Origin: Ctenosaura bakeri
Lineage: Eukaryota > Chordata > Lepidosauria > Squamata > Iguanidae
Direction: 5' to 3'
Length of the DNA: 64,000 nt
NCBI GenBank assembly: GCA_948474755.1
Contig: CAOLHI010001471.1
Location: 186,001-250,000 of the forward strand
In this document: in pieces, positions 11,310 to 22,614 of the stretch
How the letters are laid out: every line of letters starts with the position of its first letter
How positions within the stretch are numbered: the first letter of the stretch is position 1
Program-made: the position numbers and the translations under genes
Notes under the pieces: model-generated
The model's input: only the letters and a program-made list of their open reading frames with translations
The model's database searches: none
Told to the model about the DNA's origin: nothing

Positions 11310-11690
11310 TGTGAGAAAGTCTCCAAAAACTAGGACTTTTTGAAGCAGTTTTCAAAGGCTATTTGCAATTTAGGACTTGTTCTGTCAAAAAATCCCATTT
11401 GGTTGTTTTATGAAGAAATCATAATTTTCTACATAGGAAACTGCCTTTTCTATGTGGAAAATAATATTTCAGTGTAGAAACATTGGTTCTTGTGCAGAAA
11501 ATGCTTTAATTGGGGATTTATTCTGTGTACAATTTGCACATGGTTAATTTGTCTAGAAAACCATATTTTCTGTGAAGAAAACAGCATTTTCCCATAAAAG
11601 GCTGTTTCCTACAAAAAAAAAAAGCTCATTTCTACACAAAACAACCATGTGCAAATTTTGTGCAGAATAAGTCCTGAAATATAAAGATTC
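11310..11690. mobile_element. Foldback repeat (family D) with gcagaaaa motifs
   Basis: The outer blocks ctatttgcaatttaggacttgttctg and cagaataagtcctgaaatataaag are imperfect inverted repeats. The interior alternates gtgcagaaaatg, tgtgaagaaaacagcattttc and aaaaagctcatttctacac, so it can pair with itself repeatedly. Related copies lie at 28030-28240 and 42590-42760. No coding capacity. DNA-transposon origin is inferred from the inverted ends only. Confidence 0.55.
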
Positions 11691-12214
11691 TCATCAGTCT
11701 AGGATTCTTCCTATCACAGTTTCTCAACACTTGAAAAACACATCTCCAACCATTTTTCAAATATTTTTGAATATTCTTTCCATTTCCTTTCCATAGAATG
11801 TGAAAAGAACAACTTTGGATGGGAGAAAAGACAAATTCCACTAAAAGCTTCCCAACAAGCTATAAAAAGAAGCTATAATTAAAATTAAGAGTGATTAAGA
11901 TTTACAGAAGAAAATTCTGTAGATAGTAACAGTAATAGTAATAGGAAACCTAGAACTTCAGTTCTTATTTGGTCTTCAGTTTGAGATTCTAGGTTTAAAA
12001 AAGTGATCCAAATTTATTGTACAAAATCCTTTTCAAAGTCTTTGATTGCAACTCACCAGATATTTATTTCTACATCTTAACTACTCATTTATTAACTTCA
12101 CTACTGTTTCAAACAAATTCAGAAGAGTGGGGATCACAAGATGATGTAATTCAGTTGTAAGATCAGTTCTCTCACAGTGTTCTTTCTGTATAGTTGTGTT
12201 TTGTCCCTACTTTC
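11691..12214. other. Unassigned sequence
   Basis: AT-rich, nothing recognised. Confidence 0.5.
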
Positions 12215-12301
12215 TTTCTCTTAATATTCATATTTTGCCCTATATCTAAGGATCTCAAGATGCCATACAATGAAATCAATTTAAAAAGTTTAAAGTAATT
12301 T
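12215..12301 (-). mobile_element. L2-like LINE tail, left part (split by L1)
   Basis: The words attttgccctatatctaagg and gatctcaagatgccatac read, on the minus strand, as a LINE 3' end with genomic tail. The same element resumes at 14643 after the L1 insertion. The last 19 bp are the left copy of the L1 target duplication. Confidence 0.65.
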
Positions 12302-14642
12302 GGGGGACTTCCGGTTTGATCGCGAGCTGGAAGACACGATCTTCTGAGCTCTGCGAAGAAGATCGCCACTGCTGTTGGCTACTGGACGAGTGAACCTGAG
12401 ATCCAGTTCGTTCTGCAACCCGGTAAGAAGAGGGCAGCTAGAAGAGGCATGCGACCAGACGACAGGTTGATCCCACCAGAGCGATCGGCTAGATCGTGGG
12501 GATGAGACAACCGGACTGTCGCCTGGTGAGCTTCGCCACAGCAGCAAGGAGTAGAGGGGGGTGAATCTCCTCCTCAAAGAACTCCAGCTGACAGACCCTT
12601 CCGTAAGAAGAATTTAATGAGAGGACCCTGCTGAAGGTTTAAGTTGAGTTCGGAAGACCTTGAGTTGAACAGAATTTCCTACTCCGGGAATTTCCAACTG
12701 CTTCAGCTCTCTGTTTGAGAACACATGGTAACTTTCCCCCTCCCTGACTGATTGTGTAACTTATCCAGAGATTCCATGAGAATATTTCTAAATTTCCATA
12801 TTTTTAAAGATTATAATTAATTGATTGACTGAACATTGATGGTGGTGAAATTGACTGTAATGAATGGCTGTGATTATTTCAAATGAATTTGAAGTTACTT
12901 TGATTATGAGGTGGTGACTGAGCCTTTTGGCTAATACTTTGACTTCCCTCAATGGACTATTTTTTTAATGTGGGTTATTGCTACTAAAAGGAACTTAACA
13001 GACTCCATTTTTGTGAATAAGACTGGCAGGGTCTGGATTGACTTTTTTAGAAGGAGAAGACAGAACTGAAGGGGATATCAAGGACAGAGAGCAGCATTTT
13101 CAAGGACGAAGGAAGAAAGACTGTGCTTTAACTGAAAACACTGACAGAGGACTTTGAAGAAACTTAACCCAACAAATACCGGTGAGGAGAAGACAGTAAA
13201 GGAGAATATAAGAGGAGGGAACACAACTTCGAATACGGAATGCTAAATGAATCAATGATTGCAATTAATGAATTTGAATTTAATGTGAATGTATTGAACT
13301 AATTAATTTGCAAACGAAGGTACAGGACTGTAGATAATAATATAAACAATTCCTAAATAATAATATTATAAATTATAAAGAATATAAGTAAATGGTATAA
13401 AAGTTGTGTTTGAATTGAAAGAGGGGTGACTGTATGAGGGAAGGGGTTAAATAGATAAAAATAGATAAGAAGAAGTTAGCACCTTAATTTGTCAGATTGG
13501 AAAAAAAATTATACTGTATAATTAATTTGTTAATTATTGCCTAGTAATATTGAAGGTACTTAAGTGTTTTGTATTAAGCCTTGAGAGGTTGTGAAAAAGA
13601 TTGGATAATTGGAAGGAAAATATTGAGAGGGTAGATTGGGGTCTGATAAGTAAGTACTTGCATATAAGTAATTTGAAATTCTAAAATTGTTAAAATTCTA
13701 AAAATTGGTTGGAAAGACTGTTGCTGGGGAGGTTTGAAATAAATTGTTTTACAGTGCAAAAGATTAGGTCAGGGAAAACTAGACCAACAACTTCCTCAGC
13801 AGATCAGCAAGGAAGAAGAGAATCCTTTGACGAACCACCTGATTACCAAAAAAAATTCATGGAAGAAATGAGATCCTGTATGGTGGGTATAAAGCAAGAT
13901 TTGTTTGAATTAAAGAGTCAAGTTACTGAAATGCAAGACACCCTGGAACAAGTCAAAATAGCAGTTAAAAATAATAAGAAAGATATAGAGGCAAATAAGA
14001 AAGAGATCAGTACTTTGAAGCAGAAAATGTCATCAACAACAACAGAAATGGACAGACAACTAGACTGGTTGGCGTTAATGGAACAAAAGCAGATGAATTC
14101 ATGGATACGAATAAGAGGCCTAGAGGAAAAGGCGGATGAAGGTATCAGAAATAGGATAATAACACTCTTAGCGGAATTTTTGCAAGTGGATGAAGATGAT
14201 ATGGAAATAGAAACAGATGTGATTTATAGAGTAAGTTCTGTACCTGCTAAGAAAAAGAAATTGCCCCAGGACGTAGTAGTACAATTTAATAGAAGAACGA
14301 CGAAAGACAAAATTATCGAAGAACATACGAGATTACCATTGACGAATTAAGATAAGCCATTAATAATTCTTTGGGAAATTCCGGTTAGAATATTGAAGAA
14401 ATGGAAAGATTATGATTTTTTAGTTACCAAATTAAAACAAAACCAAATAAGATTTAGATGGGACCGTCTTGAAGGAGTGATATTTATGTTTAAAGGACAG
14501 AAGTACAGACTAAACTCAATTGAAAAAGTGCAGGACTTTCTCCACAGACATTGATTAGAACTAGAGAAGACGGAAAGTCAAAATTACCCACAGAGATCCA
14601 ATGAGAGAATATTAACAAGTACTCCAGTGGAAAATAAAATAA
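12302..14642 (+). mobile_element. L1-clade insertion with 5' region and ORF1 but no ORF2 (HAL1-like)
   Basis: The target duplication aaaaagtttaaagtaattt (12283-12301 and 14643-14661, 19 bp, identical) defines the insert exactly. It begins with a G run (ggggacttccggt), typical of a full-length L1 5' end. It has about 1.45 kb of 5' UTR, then ORF1, then about 90 bp and an A-rich tail at 14630-14642 preceded by aataaaat. No reverse transcriptase or endonuclease ORF is present. Two explanations fit. One is a half-L1 (HAL1) lineage as known in mammals. The other is a single L1 transcript polyadenylated early, just past ORF1. The identical target duplication argues for a fairly recent event. Confidence 0.85.
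13752..14554 (+). pseudogene. L1 ORF1 (RNA-binding chaperone), one internal stop
   Basis: ORF1p of L1 LINEs binds the L1 RNA as a trimer. The frame has a basic N-terminal region (RSGKTRP), then from the ATG at 13859 a long heptad coiled coil (LFELKSQVTEMQDTLEQVK and on, to about 14075). The RRM core follows with SWIRIRGLEEK (about 14098) and DVVVQF (about 14271). After a TAA at 14348-14350 the same frame stays open through a C-terminal domain (IRFRWDR, GVIFMFKGQKYRL, VQDFLHRH) to TGA at 14552-14554. No ATG is seen at the expected N-terminus near 13752, so the start is probably mutated. The product is about 265 codons with one nonsense change, and no frameshift was noticed. Confidence 0.85.
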
Positions 14643-14955
14643 AAAAAGTTTAAAGTAATTTAAACTAATTAAAAACATATTAAACAATTTAGCACTTAAA
14701 ACATTTTTTTAAGTTAAAAGACAACTTAAGACAATTTAAACCACACCAATGTGCAAATTTGGACAAAATCCATTAGGCCCCAAAGGCTTTCAAAAAAAAC
14801 CCAAGTTTTTACATGGTGCTGAAATGACTTGAATGTTGGCACCAGGCAGGCATCTAGATTGAGGGTATTCCACAACTGGGGTACCACAGTAGGGAAGGCA
14901 TGTCCTCCCACAGTATATTGGTCCCACTGGTAGGATACAAGAGGAGGACTCCTCT
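14643..14955 (-). mobile_element. L2-like LINE, right part (split by L1)
   Basis: This continues the element interrupted at 12301. On the minus strand, 14911-14790 reads FPTVVPQLWNTLNLD, then FKSFQHHVKTWVF. That matches the terminal ORF2 block of L2/CR1-group LINEs (FSVxAPRLWNSLP...LKTxLF). The AT-rich 3' UTR lies between 14660 and 14760. Confidence 0.7.
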
Positions 14956-15129
14956 AGGAGACAGAGGAAGAACTGTATCTCTGGTAGCAGGTTTAGGTGT
15001 TATGAAAGGGCAGAAAATTATTATTTAGTTTGATTATTTTATTTTTACTGCCAGGAATGGAGACAGGTGCTACTGGGATTTTCTGCCTCATGCACAAAAA
15101 TAACTTGACTTGCTTTTGGTACCATGCAC

Positions 15130-15624
15130 CACGATTTGGATGAGTGAAGTTTATTGTTAGAACATAAACTTGTGGAGGGAGAAAAATGCTTTACTTCTCT
15201 TCACTGTGCGTTGAGTGCAATCAATGCAGATCTACGATCTCATGCTGTTACTCCAAATGACTGTTATTTAGTTTGGTTTCATAAGTACTATGATTTACCA
15301 AAACTTAGAAAGGCCATGAAAGAGGTATCTCCAGCAGACAACGCAGCAGATTAAATGAACAATGTAGCTCCAAATGTGAAGGGAACTAACAAAACTGGTT
15401 TTAGCAATCTCTGTGCTTTTAAATTGAAGGTTTCAGTGTTGCACTCTTTCATTACTGCATACGTAAGCTACCTTGAGAAAATGGTTGAAAGGCGAGCTGT
15501 AAGTTTTAAAACAAATAAATTAATAGAAGTGAACTGTAGCTTTAAAATTCATGCAGTGATAGAAGATAAGCTCACCTCACAAGGTATCATTCATCTTAGT
15601 TTCCTACCTGTCGTAGTCTTTTAA
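15130..15624 (+). pseudogene. Possible retrocopy fragment, parent unknown
   Basis: A frame of 66 codons (15154-15354) has protein-like composition, including CFTSLHCALSAINADLRS, then YLVWFHKYYDLPKLRKAMKE, and ends in TAA. A second frame follows immediately (15355-15624) with less obvious character. There are no splice sites flanking, no clear poly(A) and no domain I recognise. It could be the 3' end of a processed pseudogene with part of its UTR, or chance. I do not assign a function. Confidence 0.25.
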
Positions 15625-16095
15625 TTATTCAGGCCTAATCAATACCAGTTGCAACCCTTTTAATTGTAAGTCATTGGGTGCATTTATTTACATCTATTCA
15701 CAGGCTATAATGGTTACCTTCTCAATTTGATAGCTTCCCATTATTACTTTACATTTCAAACTATGGGGTACTTCAGGTTGACTCAGACAACCATTTGCAG
15801 AATTGTGGCCATTGGTTCAAATTCCACATTCTTAGTAGCTTATATGACCTGGGAGCATGGTTTGCCTTCCATATTAGAAACACAGCAATATGCTGGCCCC
15901 AAATGTTTGCAAGTACCAGTCTAGTGTGGGAGAAGGTTTTAAAATATTTCTTCTTAACCTGTAACTTCCATATTAAAACTTTTAAATGAGAAATCTGATC
16001 AAAGGTGTTACTGCAATGTCTGTGCCGCACTTAAGGTGACATAGATATCATTTTGATATCAATAATTTGGCTCTCTTCCACCATCCCTCTCCACG
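15625..16095. other. Unassigned sequence
   Basis: Nothing recognised. Overlapping open frames on both strands at 15773-16030 are not protein-like. Confidence 0.45.
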
Positions 16096-16447
16096 TGTTT
16101 GTGAGGCCCCGGACAAGTACAGAACTAGGCTCAGCCACTAAATGCTGCAATATCCCAAAACAATACAGGCACACCAGAAATAGCCAGATCGCCGCTTTAG
16201 GAGACCTCTCTGCAAACACCCTCATTATGCATAGACGCTGCTTACAAAGAACTCCCTGCCCGGAGCAGGCAACTTGACAGGCTGGATACTCAAATGTCAA
16301 GCGCTGTGCATCTGCATACTGGCTACTCCATTGTCAATTCAGACCTAACTCAATAATGCTAAATTCTGACCTTTCCAAAGCTTTGTCTCGCGCCCGAAAC
16401 TCACTGTTTTCCTCAAGTACGGAATAGCCTGTAGCCACATTCCTCCC

Positions 16448-16455
16448 TATAAAAA
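16448..16455 (+). promoter_or_regulatory. LTR TATA box
   Basis: tataaaaa about 268 bp upstream of the LTR polyadenylation signal. This is the expected core promoter of the provirus. Confidence 0.65.
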
Positions 16456-16715
16456 CCCCTGATTCCAAGACCTTCCTCGGAACGCTTCTGAGTTCCATCC
16501 CGTCTTGCTGCTGCTCTGCTTGGCAAGCCTTCCCCTCAGTCATATTGGCTGAGACTGCACAACTTCGGACCTTCGCAGTGATCTATCCAGCTTCAGGACA
16601 GGTGTCGTATCACCCAATTCAACAATCCCTCTCAAAAATCCCTCTATACCTCTCCAACCTTTATTTTCTATAGTTATCTGAGTGCGTGTGTTGCATACAC
16701 TGTTTGTCTGTATTT

Positions 16716-16721
16716 AATAAA
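16716..16721 (+). promoter_or_regulatory. LTR polyadenylation signal
   Basis: aataaa, with cttggtgtgctcctt downstream as a GT-rich element. Confidence 0.65.
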
Positions 16722-16903
16722 TCTCAATTATTCTTATAACTTGGTGTGCTCCTTGGCTTGGCCTGATCCCGTAGACATTGGGTAAAAGATTCCGCTGCGT
16801 TGCCCTGCCTCTCGCATTGCTAGCTTGTGCTCTTAGCTAATTTCCCCAAACTTAGTTAATTGAGAGCGCATATGGGTGTCCCTCCCGGGACCCCCAGTAA
16901 ACA

Positions 16904-17395
16904 GGGTAACAAAGGGCTAAAGCAATTCCCCTATGAGGAAAGGTTAGAATGTTTGGAGTTAAAAAAATTTCTTTTTTCAAGTGAATAAAGGGGATGTGAT
17001 GGGGGTGTATGTAATTATGCATAGTATAGAACTTGGGCTTATGTACAGAAAGTGAACAGCAGGAAATTCAACCTAGATAAAAGGATGTACCCAATCAACT
17101 ATGGAATTCTCTATACCACGACAGTAATGAATCTGGATAATTTTAAGAGGAGTGGAAAAACTGATGGAGGATAGAGTTATCAGTAGCTTTCAGTAAGACA
17201 TCTATATATTATCTGCAGTATTGGAGGCAGTATGCCACTCAATAGCAGATGTTAGGGGACATGAGGGGAAAGACACTGTTCTGCTCAGATTCTGTTCATA
17301 GGCATCTCAGAGACATCCAGTTGGTCACTGTACAAGCAAAATACTGGACTAGGCAGGCTTCCAGTTTGATCCAGCATAGCTATTCTGTTTCTTAA
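16904..17395 (+). mobile_element. CR1-type LINE 3' end (second subfamily)
   Basis: The text cccctatgaggaaaggttag and later ggacatgagg, catctcagagacatccagttggtcactgt, ggactaggcaggc and gatccagcatagctattctg matches the 3' UTR of a common squamate CR1 subfamily. It differs from the octamer-ended copies elsewhere in the window. Non-coding. Confidence 0.6.
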
Positions 17396-19333
17396 TTGGC
17401 TGAAAATGCAAAAACTCAGTCCAAATACAGCTACATGAATAGACCCCCCACATAGTATTTATGCATATGTAAACCATGTGCATTAGAACATGAATGACAT
17501 GCTCTCCCTAGTCAGACTGAACAGTATGAATAGGAGCTACCTTACATGTCTAACTTGAAATGCTTCTTGTTAAGACAGATGACCATCTGAACACCTATCC
17601 ATGCCCAGGCTGCGCCATCTGCTTTCAATGTACCAAAACAAGGTAAGCTGTTTTGGATGCCTGTGTCTCTTGCTAAAATAAGATTTCAAATTACATAGTT
17701 GATACTTTTAATGTGTGCACATCTATAGACTAATCACATAAAGTTTACAAAATTAACTATTACAACAACATACTTACTTAAAATGATTCAAATAATTTGT
17801 TATTGATTCAGAGTAATTAGATCGATTTTGGTGGCAAAATTATTCACGAGTACAATCTCATCTGGTTTCCCAGTGGCACCAGAAGGGAAGCACCACAATG
17901 GTAGTCACAAGATATGCTCAGCAAATTTGAACTAACTCTTTTTAGGACCTTGTGAAGGTCTGTAGTTGGGGGGTGGGAAGCAGTTTAATGGCAGAGGGCT
18001 GAAATCTTATAATTGTTTCTGCCAGGCAACTGTGAGACACAAGTACCTTAGGTCTCTGTTGCACCAAGCAGCCGCACGAGTTCACTCACATTTTGGCTTT
18101 CTAGAGCTTCTTGGAACATGAAAAGCATCCCTGGTATGCCTTCATCGTGCTGTTGGACAAAGACAACATGCCATTCCCATGTTGTGAAACCTATTCACAC
18201 AACTGATTTTCAGCCCGTCTTGGGGAACAAACAATTTGTAACCATTCATTGCTTCTTCCAGAGCTACCTTTATCCTAAATATATGACTTTCTCTCATACT
18301 ATAATACTTTCAAAGGCACAGGATACTTAAAAGTCATGATCACCAACCTTTTCCCTGGAAGTAAAAGAAACACAGGATTGATTGGGAATCTTTTGATATG
18401 AACACAAGTCAGAGTAAATTAGCTGGACTCATGAAGACTTTGTAGGCACAGTAGCAATAGAGCTCAATGTGATTAAGTTCGAGATTGTTAATAAGTTCAT
18501 CACTACTACTGTTTTGCTAATGAAACTACTGATAATCAATGACTGGACAAATCTATGGCTCAGTGCATAACAGGCCTTGAATCTGCTTCTTCCCAGTCAA
18601 AACACAATATCATATACCTTTCCTTATGATGAACTGCACTGATTTTCATGATGCTTATTATGACCAAAACACAAATCATAGTAAATTAGCTAGGTTTTGA
18701 GTTGCAGTTAGAAACAAACAATTTCAAGGTGGGAGATTTTTTATATATATGAAAACACATAAATTGTATACAATATCTGCTTTTTTCTCAGTCCTATTTG
18801 TTTTTGTTGACTACTCCTTCTTTCTCCTTTCTGGTTTACTACTAAAAAAAGATCCACTTAATCAGTGAACACATAGTGAATGGAACGAATGCACAGTCAG
18901 AATGGAATGACTGCACAACACAGCCAGACAGATCTAATTTACACAATGTCATCATGAGGATTAATGAGAATGAGGGCAAATGAAATGAATTAGCAAACAT
19001 TTTCACAAGGACTGCTGGAAAGTTTACACATTTTCCAGGAAAGCCACAACACATAAACTCAACCTTTAAAAAGAAAAAAGAAAAAAAAAAGCCCAAGGAA
19101 ATAGTTTTACATATGTGTGTGTGTGTGTGTGTGTGTAGGTATGTGTATGTGTATATATTTATATAAAATTATCTTTTACAGTACTCTTGAAGGTTAGTAC
19201 CAGAGCTTGAAAAGTTACTTCTCAAAGTAATGAGTCAAAATGACCATTTCAGTCCCTCTCTTATATTACTATACCAAAAAAAAAAGGCCAATCAAAATCA
19301 ACAAAAGCCAATCAATTCTGTGCTGCATCAACA
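17396..19333. other. Unassigned sequence with a (GT)n run near the end
   Basis: No exon or nameable repeat in nearly 2 kb apart from the microsatellite listed separately. Confidence 0.5.
19114..19137. repeat. (GT)n microsatellite
   Basis: Twelve GT dinucleotides, followed by a TATATTTATATA tail. Confidence 0.9.
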
Positions 19334-20302
19334 GGAGTATACTGTTCCAACTGAGGAAGTAATTATTTGACTATTCTGCATTGGTCAGAGCTCACCTGAA
19401 ATGCTGTGTCCAGTTTCAGACACCACCATTCAAAAAGGATATCAACAATCTGGAATGTGTCCAGAGAAGGGCAACCAAATGATAAAAGATCTGGAAACCA
19501 AGTCTTATGAGGAACAACTAAGGGAGATGACTATATTTAGATGAGAAGAGAAGGCTGAGAAGTGACATGACAGTTATCTTTAAATATCTGAAGGAATATC
19601 ATGCAGAAGATTGAGTGGGCTTGTTTGTGCTGCTCCAGAGACTAGAGCCCAAATTATGGATGCAAATTACAAGAAATCTGAAGAGTCTACCTAAACATTA
19701 GGAAGAACTTTTCTGTCATGGGCTAGGACTCGACTTCCCCAGGTGAACAGCAGCCTCAAAGGAGGACAAGCAGAAGTAAGTGCACTAGGAGGTGATAAGG
19801 CTTGGATAACAGCCAGCTGGCTCCAGCCTTCCTAAGAAAGGCAAAGGGCAGTGCCTCAACACCAGAAACAATGTGTGTGTTTGCCACTCCTTGCCTTGTG
19901 TACTCTAGATTCCCTGCTTGCTGCTTGCCTGAGTCTTCTGAACCCAGATTGTATGACTGTGTTGCCTGCTGGATTCCTGGACCTTTGGAATGATTCTTGA
20001 TGATACTTCAGTTCCACCCTGAACAGGCAAGTTCTATTGACTGTTAGTATCTCTGTGTGACTGCAAACAGCCTCCTGCTAGCCCTGCACTGCATTGCCTG
20101 GAAACAGGTAGCCAGTGCCTCCAACATTTTCAACAGTGGAAAAGGTTGCCTTGAAGGGTGGTGGACTCTCCTTCTTTGGAGGATTTTGAGCAGAAGTTGG
20201 ATTACCATCTCACTGGACTTTGGTTGTATATTCCTGCATGTCATGGGGTTAGACTAGATGGTCCTTGTGGTCCCTTCCAACTCCCCGGTTGTATGATTCT
20301 AT
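19334..20302 (+). mobile_element. CR1 LINE 3' part, interrupted
   Basis: CR1 ORF2 C-terminal text runs from about 19380 (ggtcagagctcacctgaaatgctgtgtcc, the [10 protein letters not shown] region) to about 19717 (acattaggaagaacttttctgtca). It resumes at about 20125 with ttcaacagtgga and ends at 20300 with ccttccaac...gattctatga. The roughly 400-bp interruption is annotated separately. Confidence 0.8.
19718..20122. mobile_element. Unclassified insertion within CR1 (LTR-like)
   Basis: This block splits CR1 text that is continuous in other copies. It starts near tgtcatgggctaggactcg and has higher GC content. TG at the start suggests an LTR, but I see no convincing TATA box or poly(A) signal. Confidence 0.45.
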
Positions 20303-20368
20303 GACACTGACATGTTCACTAAAATAGATTGTCTTTGCTGAGAACTGAACAGGGAGAAAGTATAACTG

Positions 20369-20930
20369 TGTCAGGATTCTCTCCCTGCTGAGCCTCAGCC
20401 AGCAAGGGGAGGAGGGAGGTTGGGAATACTTGCAGGGAGAGTCTGAATTCACCAAACACAAGGAAAAATGCAAGCTGAGCCAGGTCAAGGTCCAGTCCTA
20501 AGGTTCAGGAGGCAGAGATCCATCCGGATGGTTTCAGGGAGCAGGAGACATGAAGGTCGTGAGAGCTTGCTAGTAATTTGCTGCAAAGCAAAGAGCAGCC
20601 TCACTAGCAGACTTAAATAGCCACTGTGAACAGGTGCTGCTTGTTATTGTTTCTTCAACCTAGGCCATGCAGCCTCCCTCTGAGCAGTCCGTTTCAGCCT
20701 TCTACATGACTGAAGGCTGATGGGTACACGTGCCTGTAACTCCTCTGAATCACTGCTGGTTCCCTTTCCGTCATGACCTGGCCAGGGCAACTCTGTCTCT
20801 ATTTGACCTTCCAGTGCAGGGGATGTTTGCAAGTTGATTTGCTCACTCACTGGCTCCATTCTTAGCACAATCAGTTGCTCCTCAGTCTCAGAGGCACCAT
20901 CTATCACAACCTGTTGCTACTGTTGGACCT
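20369..20930 (-). mobile_element. LTR-like element fragment, probably minus strand
   Basis: The plus strand begins tgtcaggattctctccctgctgagcctcagcc, so the minus strand ends ...cctgaca (CA terminus). On the minus strand a TATA-like tatttaag lies at 20614-20621. An 87-codon frame (20907-20644), acidic then basic (SSDSEELQ, RRLKRTAQREA), precedes it. This could be the end of an internal region joined to a 3' LTR. No recognisable retroviral protein is present. Confidence 0.4.
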
Positions 20931-20934
20931 CTGA

Positions 20935-21450
20935 AGAGCTTGTAAAAGATGGAGTGATCTTGTTTCCTGTTGTTTCAGGGACTAGAACATGACTCTAGAA
21001 AAAGAGAGATTCCACTTAAACATTAGGAAGAACTTCAGTATAAGAGCTATTCAATAGTGGAATGCACTGCCTTGGAGGCTTCTCTGCCTCTCCATTTTTG
21101 AAGGTCTGTAAACAGAGTTGGATGGACACCCTTCAGGAGTGCTTTAGTTGTATATTCCTTCATGGCAGAGGGTTGAGCTAGATGGACCTTGTGGTCCCTT
21201 CCAACTCTAAGGCCATTTCTGCACTATACTATTATAGTGCTATTATTCCACTTTCAACATCCTGTGGAATTCTTGGGTTTGTACTTTACTGAAGCCAAAA
21301 AGTTCTCTGGCTGACAATTCTCTCTGGTTGACAATTCTAAAGGCCCCTCCCTAAACTGCAAATCCCAGGATTCCATAGGATGTTGAAAGTGGAGTACTAG
21401 CACTATAACAGTGTAGTGCAGAAATGGCCTAAGAGTCTAAGATTCTATGA
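20935..21450 (+). mobile_element. CR1 LINE 3' end, split by a MITE
   Basis: From gaagagcttgtaaaagatgg through cttaaacattaggaagaac to ccttccaactctaa at 21210, then after the MITE gagtctaagattctatga at 21433-21450. These are the standard CR1 3' ORF end and terminal octamer repeats. Confidence 0.85.
21211..21429. mobile_element. Foldback MITE, family A, with TAA target duplication
   Basis: The ends ggccatttctgcactatact and gtgtagtgcagaaatggcc are inverted repeats, with arms extending about 80 bp (tatagtgctattattccac, then aacatcctgtggaatt). TAA flanks both ends (21208-21210 and 21430-21432). It sits in the last bases of a CR1 copy. The 3-bp duplication fits PIF/Harbinger-type rather than hAT or Tc1/mariner transposition. 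Confidence 0.85.
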
Positions 21451-21469
21451 TCTATGTACCATTATAGTT

Positions 21470-21700
21470 TGTTGTTATTGCTTTGTGCCTTCAAGCTGAC
21501 TCTGATGCATGGCAAGTCTATCATAGGATCTACAGCGCGAGATTTATTACAAGGAAGTTTGCCATTACCTTTCTAGATTTGGACAAAAGAATATGATTTG
21601 CCCAAGGCCACTCAGTGGGTTTCCATGGCTGACTAGAGATTTCAACCCTGATCTCTTGGAATCTTAGGACAACAATTAAATCATGACATTATGCAAACCA
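21470..21700 (-). mobile_element. Sauria-type SINE
   Basis: The reverse complement ends in the BovB-like tail (cttgaaggcacaaagcaataacaac). The body contains cactcagtgggtttccatgg and gatttcaaccctgatctc, the latter being the tRNA-derived B-box region reversed. Diverged. Confidence 0.75.
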
Positions 21701-22610
21701 CTTATTGTAGTTACTTTCCTTTGTTTTTGTTTTTTAAAAAAGACCTCTACTTTCCCATCTCTCAAAAATACTGAAAATAAAACTTTTTAAAAAACCATCT
21801 GAATGCTGCCAGACTATAGTACAAAACATGCCCTTTTCTCATCCACTGTTCCACTGCCCCAAAATCCATAAGGCAGCAGCACAAGACAAGACTTCAACAT
21901 CTGATATCATTTCTCTACCATTGTGTGGCACTGTATAACCTAAGTATAAAGTATAAAATAAAGTATGGACTAATTAAAAATTTACCATTATGTGAAAAAA
22001 AATTACAATTGTATTGTGAGATAGTTATCTTTTTGTTCCTAGAAAAAAAAAAACCTAGTTGTCTGTAACTAGTAATTACTAAGGTCTGATGAGTGCCTAG
22101 CACTTAGCTCCTCATAGAATGAAAATAAGTCCAAATGTTTATGTGTTTTAAAAATGGAAAAATTGTCAAATGCTATGAGGGTTTCCTAAAAAAAAAAACC
22201 TCAAAATGTCTGTAGATCAAGTAACAAGTACATGAGTATCACACTCCTCTGAGAAACAAAAGATCCATTTCATCACCAAGCGAATAGAGGTCACCACTCC
22301 TTTCTGGCTTTAGGAGATCTATTGGAAGAAAACTTGATGATATAAATTAGAAATGACAATCCACTGAAGGGAGCTAGCACAGGGGTCATGAACTTTTCAG
22401 CTAATTCCTGAAGCTTACCTATGTGAAGAGACAACTCTATTTTCAGCCTGTGCTGCTCGCTCTAGAAGTAAGAATATGGATTATGCAGGTATCTTGAACT
22501 GAAATGTTTATTAATTTACTCTCAAAAAGAAAAAGGAAATAACAGTTTTCCCTGCCCCATGTAATGCAAATTAACAACATAAAGAAATACACTTCAAGGA
22601 TACACTTTTA
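21701..22610. other. Unassigned sequence
   Basis: No repeat or exon recognised. Several short A runs. Confidence 0.5.
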
Positions 22611-22614
22611 TGTG

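Larger units (their letters stand above)
16096..16903 (+). mobile_element. Solitary LTR of an endogenous retrovirus
   Basis: The ends tgttt...aaaca give the TG/CA termini expected of an LTR. A TATA box (tataaaaa) lies at 16448-16455 and a polyadenylation signal (aataaa) at 16716-16721, followed by a GT-rich stretch. That order corresponds to U3, R and U5. Length is about 0.8 kb and GC content is higher than the flanks. No internal gag, pol or env follows and no second LTR is seen, so a recombined solo LTR is likely. The flanks show no obvious short target duplication, so the termini could be off by a few bases. Confidence 0.7.

Noticed and set aside
13709..13758. Upstream extension of L1 ORF1 to 13709
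   Set aside because: That start is TTG, not ATG, and the first residues do not resemble an ORF1 N-terminus. The frame is open there by chance.
16880..16903. Retroviral primer-binding site near the LTR end
   Set aside because: The reverse complement has a tgggggtcccggg stretch, but it lies inside the LTR and on the wrong strand, and no internal region follows.
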